Source: Ananas comosus (lineage: Eukaryota; Streptophyta; Magnoliopsida; Poales; Bromeliaceae). Taken from it: 64,000 bases of DNA. Under the pieces are notes generated by a model. The model did no database searches, was not told the DNA's origin, and saw only the letters and a program-made list of their open reading frames with translations. A program made the translations under genes and the position numbers. Positions 47,474 to 59,000 of this stretch are shown here, piece by piece. The DNA lies in NCBI RefSeq assembly GCF_001540865.1, contig NC_033637.1, positions 190,291 to 254,290 on the forward strand. Reading direction: 5' to 3'. Numbering within the stretch: the first letter of the stretch is position 1; each line of letters opens with the position of its first letter.

Positions 47474-47731
47474 GAATTTGAAGACGGTGTGATAGTAAGT
47501 TTCTTTTCCTTGTACAACAATGTCCTTTGAAAGAAGAACCCTGCATCTAAACGAAGCTTGCAAATAGTAGTAATTAGTAATACGCTAATTACCGAGAGTG
47601 AAAAAGCTGAGATAAAAATGTTTAACAGTACTACAAGCTCGTTTAAAGTTAATTGAAAATCCTACAGCACGGCAAAAATGAATCCGCAAGCCTGACCTCT
47701 AACAGCAGCAGTATTGAGCGGGCGGGCGAGT

Positions 47732-49123
47732 TCAAGGTGGCGTGATTGTCCGTGTTCGGAGGTTGAGGCTCTCTTTCACCTCCAACGGGTTTGTGGACTG
47801 ATTCCTGATCCTCCTGATCTTGGGGCTAGAGAGGGCCTTGTGCGCGAACCCGTAGAGGCGGAGCACCTGGTTATCGGCAAAATTGAACGCCCTCTCCATA
47901 CTAGTAAGGCACCTCTCCACCGGGTAATCCCCGTAGCTACCGCAGGGCTTGCACCCGACGAAGTGGGTTACGAAGGGCCACCTCTCGTCTCCGAGCCCCG
48001 GGTGGTGCTTCGCCATCATGTCCTCGTACTTGTCCACCAACCCGGCCCAGAATCCGTGGAGGTAGTACGAATTCTCGACGAAGAGCTTGGCGACCCACCT
48101 GTCCTGCTGCGACACCAGGAGGTAGATGAGAGCGGACTGGTCGTCGGCCTCGAACGCCGGGCGCCCCTCGAGGCTGGCGGTGAGGACCCTGCCGGCCTCG
48201 TCGCGGATCGGACCCTTGGGGCCCATGGGGGCCCACGCGTCGAGGAGGTCGAGCGACCACTGGCAATTGCGGAGGAGGAAGCTGCCGGTGTTGAGCGCGA
48301 TCCAGGAGTGCTTCTCGAAGAGGAGGTCCGGGTAGCCGTGGATGACGAGGTTGTGCTTGTCGTAGCGGGACAGCGGGATCTCGAAGGCCAGGTCGGTGAA
48401 GAGCGCGTCGCTGTCCATCCACCAGATCCACTCCACCTCCGGGTGGGAGAGCATGAGGCGCCGGATCAGCGGGAGCTTGGCCCAGTACCCGGCGAGCTCG
48501 CGGTCGAGGTGGGCCATGTTGTACACGATCTCGATCCCGTGGAGGCGACAGTAGTCGATCTTGTTCTTCGTAGCTTTCAAGAGGTAGTGGTCGCCGATGG
48601 GGTTGTCGCAGGGATTGGGCGGGGATCCGGTGACGAGGAGGATCCTCGGCTTGCCCGCGGCGGTTCGCCGGGGGAACCCAGGGTTTCGGCTCAGCCAGAC
48701 GCGGCGCTGCTCGTCCCAGTCGGAGATCTTGGGGCCCAGCGTGTAGTTGGCGGCGGACGCGGAGGTGGAGTTGAGAGGGGAGGTAGATTGGAGGAGGCGG
48801 CGGTCATCGTCGTCGTCGTCGGGGTCGGAGTCGGAGCGGATCTCGCGGAGGATGCGCTCGATGTCCTCGACGACCTTGGCCTCGGCCTCGGCCTCAGCCT
48901 CGGCCTCGGCGGGGGAGGAGCCGCCGAGGTTGCCGACGCCGATGGTGCCGCGGAGAACGAGGATGGTGACGAAGCCGCACAGCACCGTGATCTTCAGGTT
49001 GTTCAACGTCTTCTGGACCTGGCGCCCCCGCGGGATCCGCGACCGCGCCGCGCCGCTCGGGAGCCCGCCCCGCTCCCGACCAGAACCGCCGCCCCCTTTG
49101 AGCCCAGTCCCGTCTTCGCCCAT
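47732..49123 (-). CDS. XXT5: Xyloglucan 6-xylosyltransferase, XXT5-like (GT34)
   Basis: A single-exon, 463-residue type II Golgi membrane enzyme that adds alpha-1,6-xylose from UDP-xylose to the glucan backbone of xyloglucan. A Gly-rich cytosolic tail with PRGRQVQKTLNN precedes one membrane segment at about 43-60 (ITVLCGFVTILVLRGTIGVG), a pattern of the XXT3/4/5 branch rather than XXT1/2. The stem has an Ala-Glu run (72-82) and an Asp run (102-107). The catalytic GT34 region runs from about 160 to 440 with TGSPPNPCDNPIGDHYLLK, EWIWWMDSDALF (DxD metal site D237/D239), HGYPDLLF, LNTGSFLLRN and HFVGCKPCGSYGDYPVERC. Length fits the family. Coding DNA is very GC-rich, which also keeps the opposite strand open. 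N-glycosylation sites at about 118 and 126 are predicted. Confident call; orthology to XXT5 specifically is by recalled similarity. Confidence 0.95.
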   Translation of the reverse strand: MGEDGTGLKGGGGSGRERGGLPSGAARSRIPRGRQVQKTLNNLKITVLCGFVTILVLRGTIGVGNLGGSSPAEAEAEAEAEAKVVEDIERILREIRSDSDPDDDDDDRRLLQSTSPLNSTSASAANYTLGPKISDWDEQRRVWLSRNPGFPRRTAAGKPRILLVTGSPPNPCDNPIGDHYLLKATKNKIDYCRLHGIEIVYNMAHLDRELAGYWAKLPLIRRLMLSHPEVEWIWWMDSDALFTDLAFEIPLSRYDKHNLVIHGYPDLLFEKHSWIALNTGSFLLRNCQWSLDLLDAWAPMGPKGPIRDEAGRVLTASLEGRPAFEADDQSALIYLLVSQQDRWVAKLFVENSYYLHGFWAGLVDKYEDMMAKHHPGLGDERWPFVTHFVGCKPCGSYGDYPVERCLTSMERAFNFADNQVLRLYGFAHKALSSPKIRRIRNQSTNPLEVKESLNLRTRTITPP

Positions 49124-49520
49124 GGCCCCTCCTCTTCTCCTCCTCCTGCTCCTGCTTCTGCTGCTTCTACTGGTTTTTGTTTGCTAAAGCAGGACTTTTC
49201 CTTTAACGTGGGTCCAAGACGACTCGAACGAAGTGAGTTAGGACTTGGGTGAATGGATAGATGGATGGATGGGGACGTGGGATCGAGTTGAGGCCGGTGC
49301 ACACAGCGTCAGGTAGGACTAGGAGGAGGCCTTTTATTTTATTTTATTTTATTTTAAGTTTTAAGGGGAAGAGGGAAAGGTCGGCAGCAGGTTCCGAGTC
49401 CGAGGAGAAGGAACAGGAGAGAGGGATTGGGGTCGGAAGGGGTGCGTGGCATCATCGCGTTGATTTAAGACCTGCGCTGGCTGTTTTCGTACTCAGGAAT
49501 CATTTGTTTAGAAGAACGTA
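49124..49520 (-). promoter_or_regulatory. 5' UTR and promoter region of the XXT gene
   Basis: Upstream of the start lies a CAG/GAGGAG-rich leader (about 49130-49180 on the minus strand), then a TTTTA/ATTTT repeat at about 49335-49360. No canonical TATA box was fixed with confidence. Confidence 0.4.
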
Positions 49521-49994
49521 GTGGATTCGTGCCGTAGGAATACGTGATAAAGAAACAAAAATTAAAATTAAATGAGCCGTTGACCATTGCGTACTAAACT
49601 ACAATCTCAAAAAATCTTAAAAATTAAAAATTAAAAATTAAAAATTAAAATATACTATTTACAGAATATATGATGTATAAATAAATAGATGGTAATAATT
49701 TGCATTTACTTCTCAAATATATATAAAAGAGATAATTGCCTATATACCCCTCATGCGTCTGAAAATATCCGATTTACTTTTTTTTTCTTTCTAAAATGTC
49801 CCTCATATGTTCCACCGTTATTCCAACATACCCCCGCAGTTATCCCCCTGTTAGCTTAACCCGGGTTAAACATGGGTTAAATATATACTAGAGTTAAAAC
49901 CTATATAAAATACATATTTTACCCCTAACTTATTATGCCAATTCCTTAAGTTATCCTCTTTCTCTCCCAAAGTCCCAACTTGATCGCCGGCTCC

Positions 49995-50568
49995 TCTGCC
50001 TCCATCTCGCCGACTCCCGCTGCCGGCGGGGCGGAAGCGGCGGCGCCTCCTGAGCACGGAGAGCGGGTTCTTCGCCCTCGCCAAGGCCTTCGCCGTAGGC
50101 GTCATCCTCGTCACGGGCTTCGTCTACATGCTCCACGACGTTGAGGCCGCGCTCACTGACCCCTGCCTCCTCCGCTTCCCCTGGCGCTGCTTCCCCTTCT
50201 CCGGCTTTGTCGCCATGGCCGTCGCCCTCGCCACCCTCGTCCTCGACTTCCTCGCCATCCAGTTCTACGAGCGCAAGCACCACGCCGCTACCGCCGCCGA
50301 GACCGACGCCACGGCAGAGGACGACAAGGGGCGCTCCATCGCCACGGCGGCGCTGGAGCCACCCGTGGACGAGGACGAGGACGAGGGCTCCGCCAAGGGC
50401 GGCGACACGGTGCACATCATCAGTATGCGCGCGCACGCGGCGGCCCACGGCCACAGCCACCACCATCACGGCCACGCCCACGGCCACGCGCACGAGGACG
50501 GGGACGAGGGCCAGGTCTCCTCGCACGTGCGCCACATCGTCGCCCCCCAAGTGCTCGATAAAGTCTAA
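49995..50568 (+). pseudogene. ZIP-family metal transporter fragment
   Basis: In one frame from about 50030 the translation reads RRLLSTESGFFALAKAFAVG, VILVTGFVYMLHD, ALTDPCLL, PWRCFPFSGFVAMAVALATLVLDF and QFYERKHH. That is ZIP/IRT transmembrane segments 2-3 with the connecting motif, followed by the cytosolic His-rich loop (HGHSHHHHGHAHGHAHE) that binds zinc or iron. It then reaches SSHVRHIVAPQVLDKV and stops where the intact family continues into segments 4-8. Segment 1 with the natural start is also missing. Met at 50128 lies inside segment 2 and is unlikely to be a true start. It cannot be a working carrier. GC-rich exon-like DNA with no intron, flanked by AT-rich transposon-like sequence. 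Confidence 0.85.
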
Positions 50569-50729
50569 ACCACCCCTATTAGCCTTACATATCATCCTGT
50601 CACTAATGACAATTATTAAGTAATTAGCGCTTAATTATTTAATAACTATGTTCCTGTAAATCAATTGTCGTGTTTTCTGATGATAATAATAATAATAATA
50701 ACTAATAGATTTATTCATATAGTATTTTA

Positions 50730-50850
50730 TTTTTATATAGAAATATTATTATATAATATTTTATTTATAAATTTGTAATTATTTATTAATATTTTTAAAT
50801 ATATAACTCTTATATATTATTAATATAAGTTTATTATAATTTTAAATATA
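50730..50850 (+). repeat. Dispersed AT-rich repeat shared with 5412-5540
   Basis: Both places read tatagaaatattattatata, then ttttatttataaattt, aattatttattaatatttt/aattatttcttaatatttt, and aaatatataactcttatata in the same order, far beyond chance for low-complexity DNA. One copy is in the Tourist-like element at 4671, the other just downstream of the ZIP fragment. Confidence 0.75.
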
Positions 50851-51532
50851 ATTTGAATCTATTATTAATATCTCTAATAATAATATATATAGTATAATAC
50901 CGAATTTTTAAAAAATTATTATAAAATTTATTTTTGATCCCGAATTTTTAATTGCTGTGAACGTATAATACCTGTATAATCACATATCCGAATAACTGCC
51001 GAGTCCGTTTTTTAGCCGTATTTTTCAACGAATTTAGAAAATTAAAAGACGAATTTTACCGAATTATATCCGTATCGAATTTTTGCGAATTCGAATTAAC
51101 TAACTATGCTCTAGCTACAAGGTTGGTTTAATGCGATCGATCTCGACAGTGCTAATTAATTAATTTATATTTGAAGGGCAAATAGAAAATATTTGCTATA
51201 TAAGGATATATAAGAAAAGTTAGTTACGGTAGAAGGGTATATTGGAATGGACAAATGGTAATTTTACAAAAATACGGCAGCTCATAACGGAGCTTAACTC
51301 CCGGGTATATTAGAAAGACTTGGAATGGGATATATTAGAAGACTTGGAATGTAAGAAGGGTATTTTCAATATTAGCCTTTTAAGAGGGGTATATAAGAAA
51401 ACCGGGAATTTTCGGATATATAGGCAATTGCCCCTATATAAATATATAAATTTAGTATTACTGTCCCTCTAGAGACTGTAATTCTGCAAAAGTTTTTATG
51501 ATTACTCGAGACATACTATAGTAGAAAAGGAA

Positions 51533-52728
51533 GGGGTGTTTGGCCTAATTTTAAAAAGTGCTTTTAGGCTAAAAAGTAATTTTTGACTTATAGAGCGTTT
51601 GACAACTAACTTTTAAAATCTGATTCTGTTTTTTGAATCAGAAAATGATTTTGAAGACCCAAAATCAGAATCAGAAAAAAGCTGTCTCTTGAAATTTGAT
51701 TCTGATTTTGAATAAAACTTCAAATTTTTATTTTATTTTAATTTCAATATTTAGTTTAAATTTATTTTAATTTTTAATTTTCAGATTCAAATTTTAAATT
51801 TCAAATTCAAATTCAAATTCAAATTCAAAGTTTAAATTTTAAATTTCAAATTTCAAATTATAATTTTTAATTTCAAATAATAAATTTAAATTTTTAAAAT
51901 TTAAATTTTAAATATTCAAATTTTAATTTTAAACTTTAAATATTCAAATTTTAAATTTTAAATTTTAAATATTCAAATTTTAAATTTTAAATTTTAAATA
52001 TTCAAAATTTAAATTTTAAATTTTAAATTTTAAATTTAAAAATTTAAATTTTAAATTTTAAATATTCAAATTTAAATTTTAAATTTTAAATTTCATAATT
52101 ATTTTAAATTTTAAATTTTAAATTTTAAATTTTAAATTTTAAATTTCATAATTATTTTAAATTTTAAATTTTAATTTTAAAATTTAAATTTTAAAATTTA
52201 AATATGTTTTTAAATATTAATATTTTAATTTTATTTTCATAATTATTTATATTTTTACATTTAAATTTTAAAATTTAAAATTTAAATTCTAAATTTAAAG
52301 TTTGAAATTTTAATTTTAATTTATATTTTATATATTAAATTTTATGTTTTAAAATTCATAATTATATATATTTTTAAATTTATATTTATATTTTTAATTT
52401 TTAAATTTCACAACTATTTTAATTTTAAAGTTTAAATTTTAAATTATTTTATATTAAATATCAAATTTTAAATTTTGTACAATTTGAAATTAAATTTTAA
52501 TTTTAATTCAAATTTAAAATTTCATTTAAATTATTTTAAAATAAAATTAGTAAAATATTAATTTATGCAAACATCAAAAAAAAATTGCAAACAGTTTTCA
52601 AAATCACTTCAGAAAATCACTTTTATCTAAACTCTGTCAACGTTCTACAGCTTTTTACCAAAATCAATTCTCCAAACCAAAATCACCTTTTTCAGAAATT
52701 ACTTTTTCAGAAGCTAGCCAAACAGCCC
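51533..52728. mobile_element. Non-autonomous DNA transposon with AAATTTT expansion
   Basis: Left end ggggtgtttggcctaatttt and, on the complement of the right end, gggctgtttggctagcttct are inverted; inward both carry cagaatcag/ttctgaaaaa-type blocks. The interior (about 51720-52560) is almost wholly degenerate repeats of aaattttaaatttt and attcaaattt. No transposase. The superfamily is not settled because no clear target duplication was seen. Confidence 0.6.
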
Positions 52729-53060
52729 GAACTGTCGTCAGTTGCTCAAAAAAAAAAAAAAAATCCAACAGTTGACATTCTCATTTACTCATATTGACCA
52801 TGATTTAATAAAATCATAATGATTGGAATATAATCTAAAAAAAAAAAAAGAAGAAAAAGGGCAAAAAAAAAAAAAAGAGGTCGGCTACAGAGTTTGGCGC
52901 TGAGTAGTCCAGGCACAGCGCCGAAGGCCCGCCATTCCATGCGAATCAACCATGAATTCTCTAGAAACCTGTGGGACCCATAATTTCCACAGAATACGTG
53001 TTATCCTGTTTTTTTAACGATTGTTGTGAGGCGAGAACTTCACGGGTCTGAGACTCGCAC
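52729..53060. other. Upstream region of BUD31
   Basis: A-rich tracts near 52750 and 52845, then a GC-richer promoter-like stretch. No separate gene. Confidence 0.4.
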
Positions 53061-54276
53061 TTGGTTCGCCCCGACCGGCATCTCCGCTGCGACGCATCAT
53101 CTCCTTCCCTCGTCCGTCCTCACAAATCCGTGCTCTATCGAGGGTATGAAACCCTAACCCTAACCCTAACCTCAATTTGTGCCATAAGTGGTTCCCCAGC
53201 CCTAGTTCTACTTGTTTGCTCAGAACTCGACCCTCTCGCAGCAGATTCTTCCACCCGAAACCCTAGCCCCTCTTTTGTTCTTCGCGTATAAGTTCACCGT
53301 CACAGATCTCGATTATTAAGGTTTTCTTAGCTTCAAATCACTCAACAATTCTTATCCTTCAATTTTTATCTATCTTGCCCTACTGATGCGGTTCTTCGTT
53401 GCGGTGCATTTACTTGCTTCTTTCGCTTGGATTGCTGCTTGCGATTCTGTAAAATAAATTCTTTCCACGCCTTGAGTTATGCTTATTAGTCGTTTAGACT
53501 TGTTTCGTTCAAATTTAAGCAACCAAGTTCGCGTCATACTGGGATTGATTTTATGTGTTTTATTACCCGGCTTTTGGGAAAACATACTCCCTCCGAAATA
53601 GTTTGGCTCATCTACGCCGCATTCATCTGTTTATTTGTCTCTGTCCCGCATTGTATTTAGTTCGTCGAAAGTGAGTCCTCTTAGGTTTAATGCTCTTCTT
53701 CGGAACCTATCTCCACTGTAAGTTCTATCATTGTTTGCTTACTTATCTATATTAATATTCTTTTTTGGAAAGTGGAGGAGAAAAGAATGATTTATTATAA
53801 ATAAATTGGATTTAAAACCTTCCCAAGTTCAAAGAATGATGGAGTTTTAGAAGTCCAGTTGGTAAGTGTAATAAAATTTTGGCATCCTAGAATTTTCACC
53901 AAATTTTCTTTTTTTATGTATTTTTCTTTTTTATTTTCATGCAACGTATTCCGTGCCTGTTAAACTGCCACTGCTTAGCTATCTATGTTTCAACAAACAT
54001 TTGAAAAATTGGAAGGACCGTAGAATGTATGTTAACCCATGTACTAATGTGCAACTAATTTTAATGGAAAAAGGAAGGACAAGCATTTACTCCATGACTT
54101 GAGATGTGACGTCGTGGGCAATAACAGCAACAGTTTGCATCAGAAGTGATCTAGAGTAATACTTATTCTTATACAATAAGCAAAACTCTTATAATATATC
54201 TTTTGTGTTGCTTGTCAATGTGGCAGCATTTGCTATCTGGAAATCTAAGGTGGGAAGCACTTGTCCTCTAAGCACC
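53061..54276 (+). promoter_or_regulatory. 5' UTR/leader intron and telobox of the BUD31 gene
   Basis: aaaccctaaccctaacccta at about 53151-53170 contains the plant telobox (AAACCCTA), common upstream of translation and RNA-processing genes. Another aaaccctagc lies near 53260. The coding start is about 1.1 kb downstream and no coding frame with a known domain occurs between, so a 5' UTR intron is likely. The exact transcription start and splice sites were not fixed. Confidence 0.5.
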
Positions 54277-55220
54277 ATGCCTAAAATAAAGACGAGCAGG
54301 GTGAAATATCCAGAAGGATGGGAGCTTATTGAGCCTACACTTCGTGAATTAGAAGCAAAAATGAGAGAAGGTCAGTGATTTCATATATTTACTTCCCTTT
54401 ACAAAAAGACCATGTTTTCGATGTTTACCTGTATGTTATTCTGAGCAGCTGAAAATGATCCACATGATGGGAAGAGAAAATGCGAAGCACTTTGGCCTAT
54501 ATTTCGAATTGCACATCAGAAGAGCCGTTACATATATGACCTTTACCATAGGAGGAAGGAGATATCAAAGGAATTGTATGAATTCTGCCTCGATCAGGGC
54601 TATGCAGACCGTAATCTAATTGCAAAATGGAAAAAGGTAAGCATCTTAGTCTATTTCTAAATCATCCTAAAGGTTTTTTTTAACCCATCTTTTTATATTT
54701 TCGAAGTTTTGTACTTACATCTCATATGTCAATACTCAACCTGCGGTGAACTTCTTGAGGGAACATGTTTCTTTACTTACATTCTGCGCTTTTATTACTT
54801 GATTAATGCATATAAATATGCAAATTATATTGAAAAGAAAAAAAATCTTTGTTGTGCTTCTAGCAAGTAGTTTTATATTGCAATACTGCTCTTTGTTGAT
54901 GTATAATATTGGTGTTTGTTTCTTATTCCTTCAGTTTTCTCTTTATTTTTTATCAAACTTATTTTTTTTTTAGTTGTGCTTTTTTATTGTCATCTGAATT
55001 GCCTGTTTTGTTTTGTCGTTACTTTACATCATCTGATAATTTTTGTTCCCTTAACCATATACAGCCGGGCTACGAGCGCCTTTGCTGCCTTCGCTGCATG
55101 CAGACACGAGATCACAACTTTACAACCACGTGTGTCTGTAGGGTTCCTAAACATCTCAGGGAAGAAAAGGTTATTGAATGCGTTCATTGTGGATGTGGAG
55201 GATGTGCTAGTGGTGACTAA
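54277..55220 (+). CDS. BUD31: BUD31/G10 splicing factor, three coding exons
   Basis: Exons 54277-54370, 54449-54636 and 55065-55220 join in frame to give 145 residues, the normal length of this highly conserved eukaryotic protein. The start reads [20 protein letters not shown]. The middle has [20 protein letters not shown] and [22 protein letters not shown]. The C-terminal zinc-binding part has [19 protein letters not shown] and [13 protein letters not shown], with all the expected cysteines. BUD31 is a core component of the activated spliceosome (NineTeen-complex-related). All introns are GT-AG. A housekeeping gene with no sign of damage. Confidence 0.96.
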
Positions 55221-55429
55221 GTATTGTACTAAATCACATTTATTATGTTTCTGCATCTCTTTGTTGACAGGATAACCATTATCTAATGCTTATTATGTAA
55301 TACTTTTATGTGTTGGCGTTATTTGTTGCTGCGTGCTTTCTGCTTGGGCCTTGGGGTGGTTTATGTTATGTGACGTCATAGACTGGATGCATTGTTAATT
55401 TGATTTGTTTCTTGTTCCCTGCCCCCAGC

Positions 55430-55435
<6 letters not shown>

Positions 55436-55466
<31 letters not shown>
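55436..55466 (+). repeat. CT microsatellite
   Basis: About fifteen CT units 200 bases downstream of BUD31; a short AT microsatellite follows at about 55571-55591. Confidence 0.9.
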
Positions 55467-55467
<1 letters not shown>

Positions 55468-56021
55468 GTCATTGGTCTTTGTGTTCGGGATGGGTGACTA
55501 AGAATCCTTCAAGCTCGTTTACCAGGAATTCAAGAATATACGGTCAGAACGTTGATCTTGATTTTTTTTATATATATATATATATATATATAAATCTTTG
55601 TTGGTACGTTTGTGTCTTTCCTGCATAGTATACCTTGTGAAGTGTTAGTAAGGAATTGTTTTAACGAGGACGGCTTGCCCCCTGTTTTCCCAGATTGTCT
55701 AACAGTTGAAAATTGCTACACTGGGCGAGAACCTTTCCAAATAATTTAAGCAGCAGAGAAAAAGGAGCAAATACTAAACACTTCCCAACAAATTCTCTAC
55801 GCAAACATGAAACTCTTATTCTGCATACCAATAGTTACATTGATCTTAAATCAGCTGCCAATTCAGAAAAAAGGATTGCACTTGTGTCTCAGATCCTTTA
55901 AAGCTAGAGTGAAAAGGCAGAGTTCCAGCTAGGAAGTTCAAGGAGGTTGGCTCACATCACAACATTTGCAGCATTAGCAGATTCAAAGGGCGTAGGTTGG
56001 TTGTATTGCAGCTACAGTCGG

Positions 56022-59000
56022 TTACACCATGGTAGAAGCAGAGATTGGAGACGTGGCGTAGGTGGGCGACATGATAGGCCTAGGTGATAGGCCCGAAAGG
56101 ATCCTGCTAGAACCTAATGGAGTGCACTCTCTGGGAGAGAGATCCATAAACTCTAAAGCTTGTACCCTCAGCTCCACAGGGTAGTCCGTGACACACCCAA
56201 TCCTGGGACCAGCTCCTGTGCACCAATTCTTCAAGGAAAGTTGATGCCCCAGCTGGTATGAACTCGATTTCCTCTTCGATTTGATCCTTTCCAGTATTGC
56301 CTTCTTGGGTACCGCAGCTTTCGGGCTCTGTAGGCCACCAGATAATGTCCTTTTGTAGATTGGTTTGGCTTCTTCATTGACTGGACCCTTCTCTTCGAGT
56401 TGAGAAACGATGGTTTGTTCTGTGCTTTTGTCTTTTGCTATTTGTGGAGGGATTTTGAGCTCGGGAGGTTTGGAGATTCTCATAGCTCCAATTATGTTCG
56501 TCAATTGAGTTTGATTTGGATCGTCGTAATAGTCTTCATTGGAAGATGATCGTATCTGAGAATAATAGAAGGTCAAGTTAGATGCCGCATTTTGAATTTG
56601 AAGATATAGGAGAACATGTCACTAGTTTATTTCAGAGGATACTGTTGCTCTAAATGTTATACCTCGACTTCATCCAGATTAACTCCATTCTCTCTAAGCA
56701 AGCTTAAAAAGTTGCTGAGATTCTCCTCACTTGGTTTGTAATGCCCACTGTATGCCCAGATGGACTGCAATCAATCAGGAAGGCAAGAGGATCAATGAAA
56801 TTTACCAATATAAAGATGTAAAAATAAGAAGATCATAATTCCTTCACGGAAAAAGGTAATATCCAGTGACCGTACAATCACATATGGAAGTGTTACGAAA
56901 ACCTAAAAATACGGTGCTGACCATTATTGCCCAATAAAAAGAACTGATGGCTAGGAATATAAGACATTATTGCCCAATAAAATACATTGGTGGCCATTAT
57001 TGCACGGTAAAAAGAACTGATGGCTAGGAATATATGACATTGCAAAACGGAACAAGTACCTAGACATTAAAAACTGCCAACCAAATGGCATCCTCAAAGT
57101 TTGTTTGTTGGATTAGCACTTCTTTTCCTATTATAAATTATAAAGCATTATTCACCCTCACAGATTTTCCAAAGCAATTGACATTTGTAGGCCATATCCT
57201 GTCATGAATAGAGTTCAAGAGTCTTGCTCACATATACTTTAAGGCAAATCAACTAGCATTTATCATTTGGGAGCAAAGACAAAGAAAGACTCGTCCAGTG
57301 TTTGATTTGCTGACGGGATTGAGTTTAATAAAGCAGAACAAGGTATCAGAACCAGCTTGTCAATGACTAAATCATTTCCTTTACAAGTGCCGAGCATGGC
57401 TACCGAAAATTCAGTAACATCCAGAAGGAATGAAGATGAAGAAAGACAGCAGAATCACCGCCTGCTAATGGCATAGAGCACGAACTTTTTTAAGCTTTAA
57501 TTATGGCCCTGTTTACTTCGCACTTCTTCCAGGTTCTGTAGCAATAGAGAGTAAAGGACTGCTTACCATTTCAAAGGTGCAATTCATCTATCACATGCTC
57601 CAGCCATATAGAGGCATCTTGTAAACTAGGCATCTTGCAAACTAGAATGATCCCAGTAACATCTACTGAGGGACATCACAGACATTACAAAAATAAAAAG
57701 TGCAAGAAGACATAACATAGGAGCAAAGATGACCTAAATATGGCGGCCTGAAGCTATTTCTTGACTGGTAAATCAGCCCAATTAGCGAACATATTTGATA
57801 CAGTCACTAGACTTGTCATTTAAGCAGCAAAAGGTAAAATCATGGAATGGAATATGCTAGCATTCAGTTGTATTTTGCTACAGTTATACATGGTTGTTGT
57901 ATCTGTGCGAGGTTGTCATTGATATGGATAACAGATGCTCACACATTCTCTGATGGTTTGTAAAGAAAGCAATAAGAGCACAAGCAATCATGAACGCAGA
58001 AAACATATTATTAGCAATTCTTCAGCAAGTAAAGGGAGGAAAAGAGTTCATTAGTAATGGTGGATTAGAAAGAACATGGATGAGATATCCTGTCAATAAC
58101 AACTCAGTGTGACAGCATCAAATTTACTCCTAAAGCAGAGGACTGTTCAATTACCTTCAGAACTCCCTCATCAGCAGTGAACCTCCCAGCTGCTATGGTC
58201 GTACCTCCTGCTAAGAAGCTGGAATGGTGAAATATTCCTTTCTTTTTCTGGAGAAGAGAGAAAGTTTCAGTAAAAAGGTTTAAAATTAAGGCAAAAGGAT
58301 TTAACAGAGTTATCAACTCCCATTGCAATAAGACTTTTCAGCATTAACAGTTTGACCGTACTAGTGGCCATTAAAGTAATAGAATCTACCTGACCAGCGA
58401 ACAGTCTTTTGGCTGTACTCATAACAAAAATCCATTTTGTTCCTTCAGGTCCTTTATTTGTATCAAGCAGCTCTCCAGTCTGTTTGTGCACAATTTTCCC
58501 CTCTACTGGCACATACTCATAGTGCTCTCGCTCTAGCTGCAAAAAAAGTTTGCCAACATGTGTGAGGATTACGATGCTCATCCAGTCAAATCAATGGAAG
58601 CAAAGCAGCACTAGCATTCCTTAGGGTGCAAATGGTAGGTTGGTTGGCTATTCCCACTATAAGCACTTGTCTCAAGTGCCCCCAAGTCTTCTCAAGAAAA
58701 TGATGCCTGACATCACTAGCAATCAAAGTCAGCAAAGTGGATTGCACTAGAGAGTAGATTTTACTCAAAACTAAACCTAAATTTAGCCATTTATATTGTT
58801 GATACAGCATCCATGTTAGAAGAGAATGCGTTTATATGCTATGATGGTGAATTTACTGAAGTTGATTGTCAATAGCAAAATATCTGCCAACTCTAGCAAT
58901 ATTTTTCTGTACTTGCAGGCGTAGCACAGAATGAAAGAAGATCATGTATCCCCTATGCAAATCTGCGAGATGATGATATCATTAAAGAGTCTAGATATGC

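Larger units (their letters stand above)
49733..51443. mobile_element. Putative Pack-type DNA transposon carrying a ZIP gene fragment
   Basis: Left end ataattgcctatatacccctc (about 49732-49752) and, on the complement of the right end, gcaattgcctatatatcc (about 51418-51435) are inverted copies over about 16 bp. Looser inverted similarity continues inward (tatacccctc, ttaagc/gcttaa blocks). Between them a GC-rich ZIP fragment of about 0.57 kb sits abruptly in AT-rich DNA. That arrangement is what gene-capturing elements such as Pack-MULEs look like. Target duplication and superfamily were not established, and the ends could belong to two separate repeats. Confidence 0.45.

Noticed and set aside
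47714..49252. 512-codon open frame on the plus strand
   Set aside because: It is the antisense of the XXT gene; very GC-rich codons on one strand keep the other open. It is Glu/Val/Gly/Arg-rich with no domain, while the minus strand matches GT34 end to end.
49951..50595. 214-codon minus-strand frame
   Set aside because: Antisense of the ZIP fragment; Val/Gly/Glu/Arg-rich without a domain.
53151..53171. Interstitial telomere repeat
   Set aside because: Only about three CCCTAAA-like units in a gene leader; better explained as a telobox.
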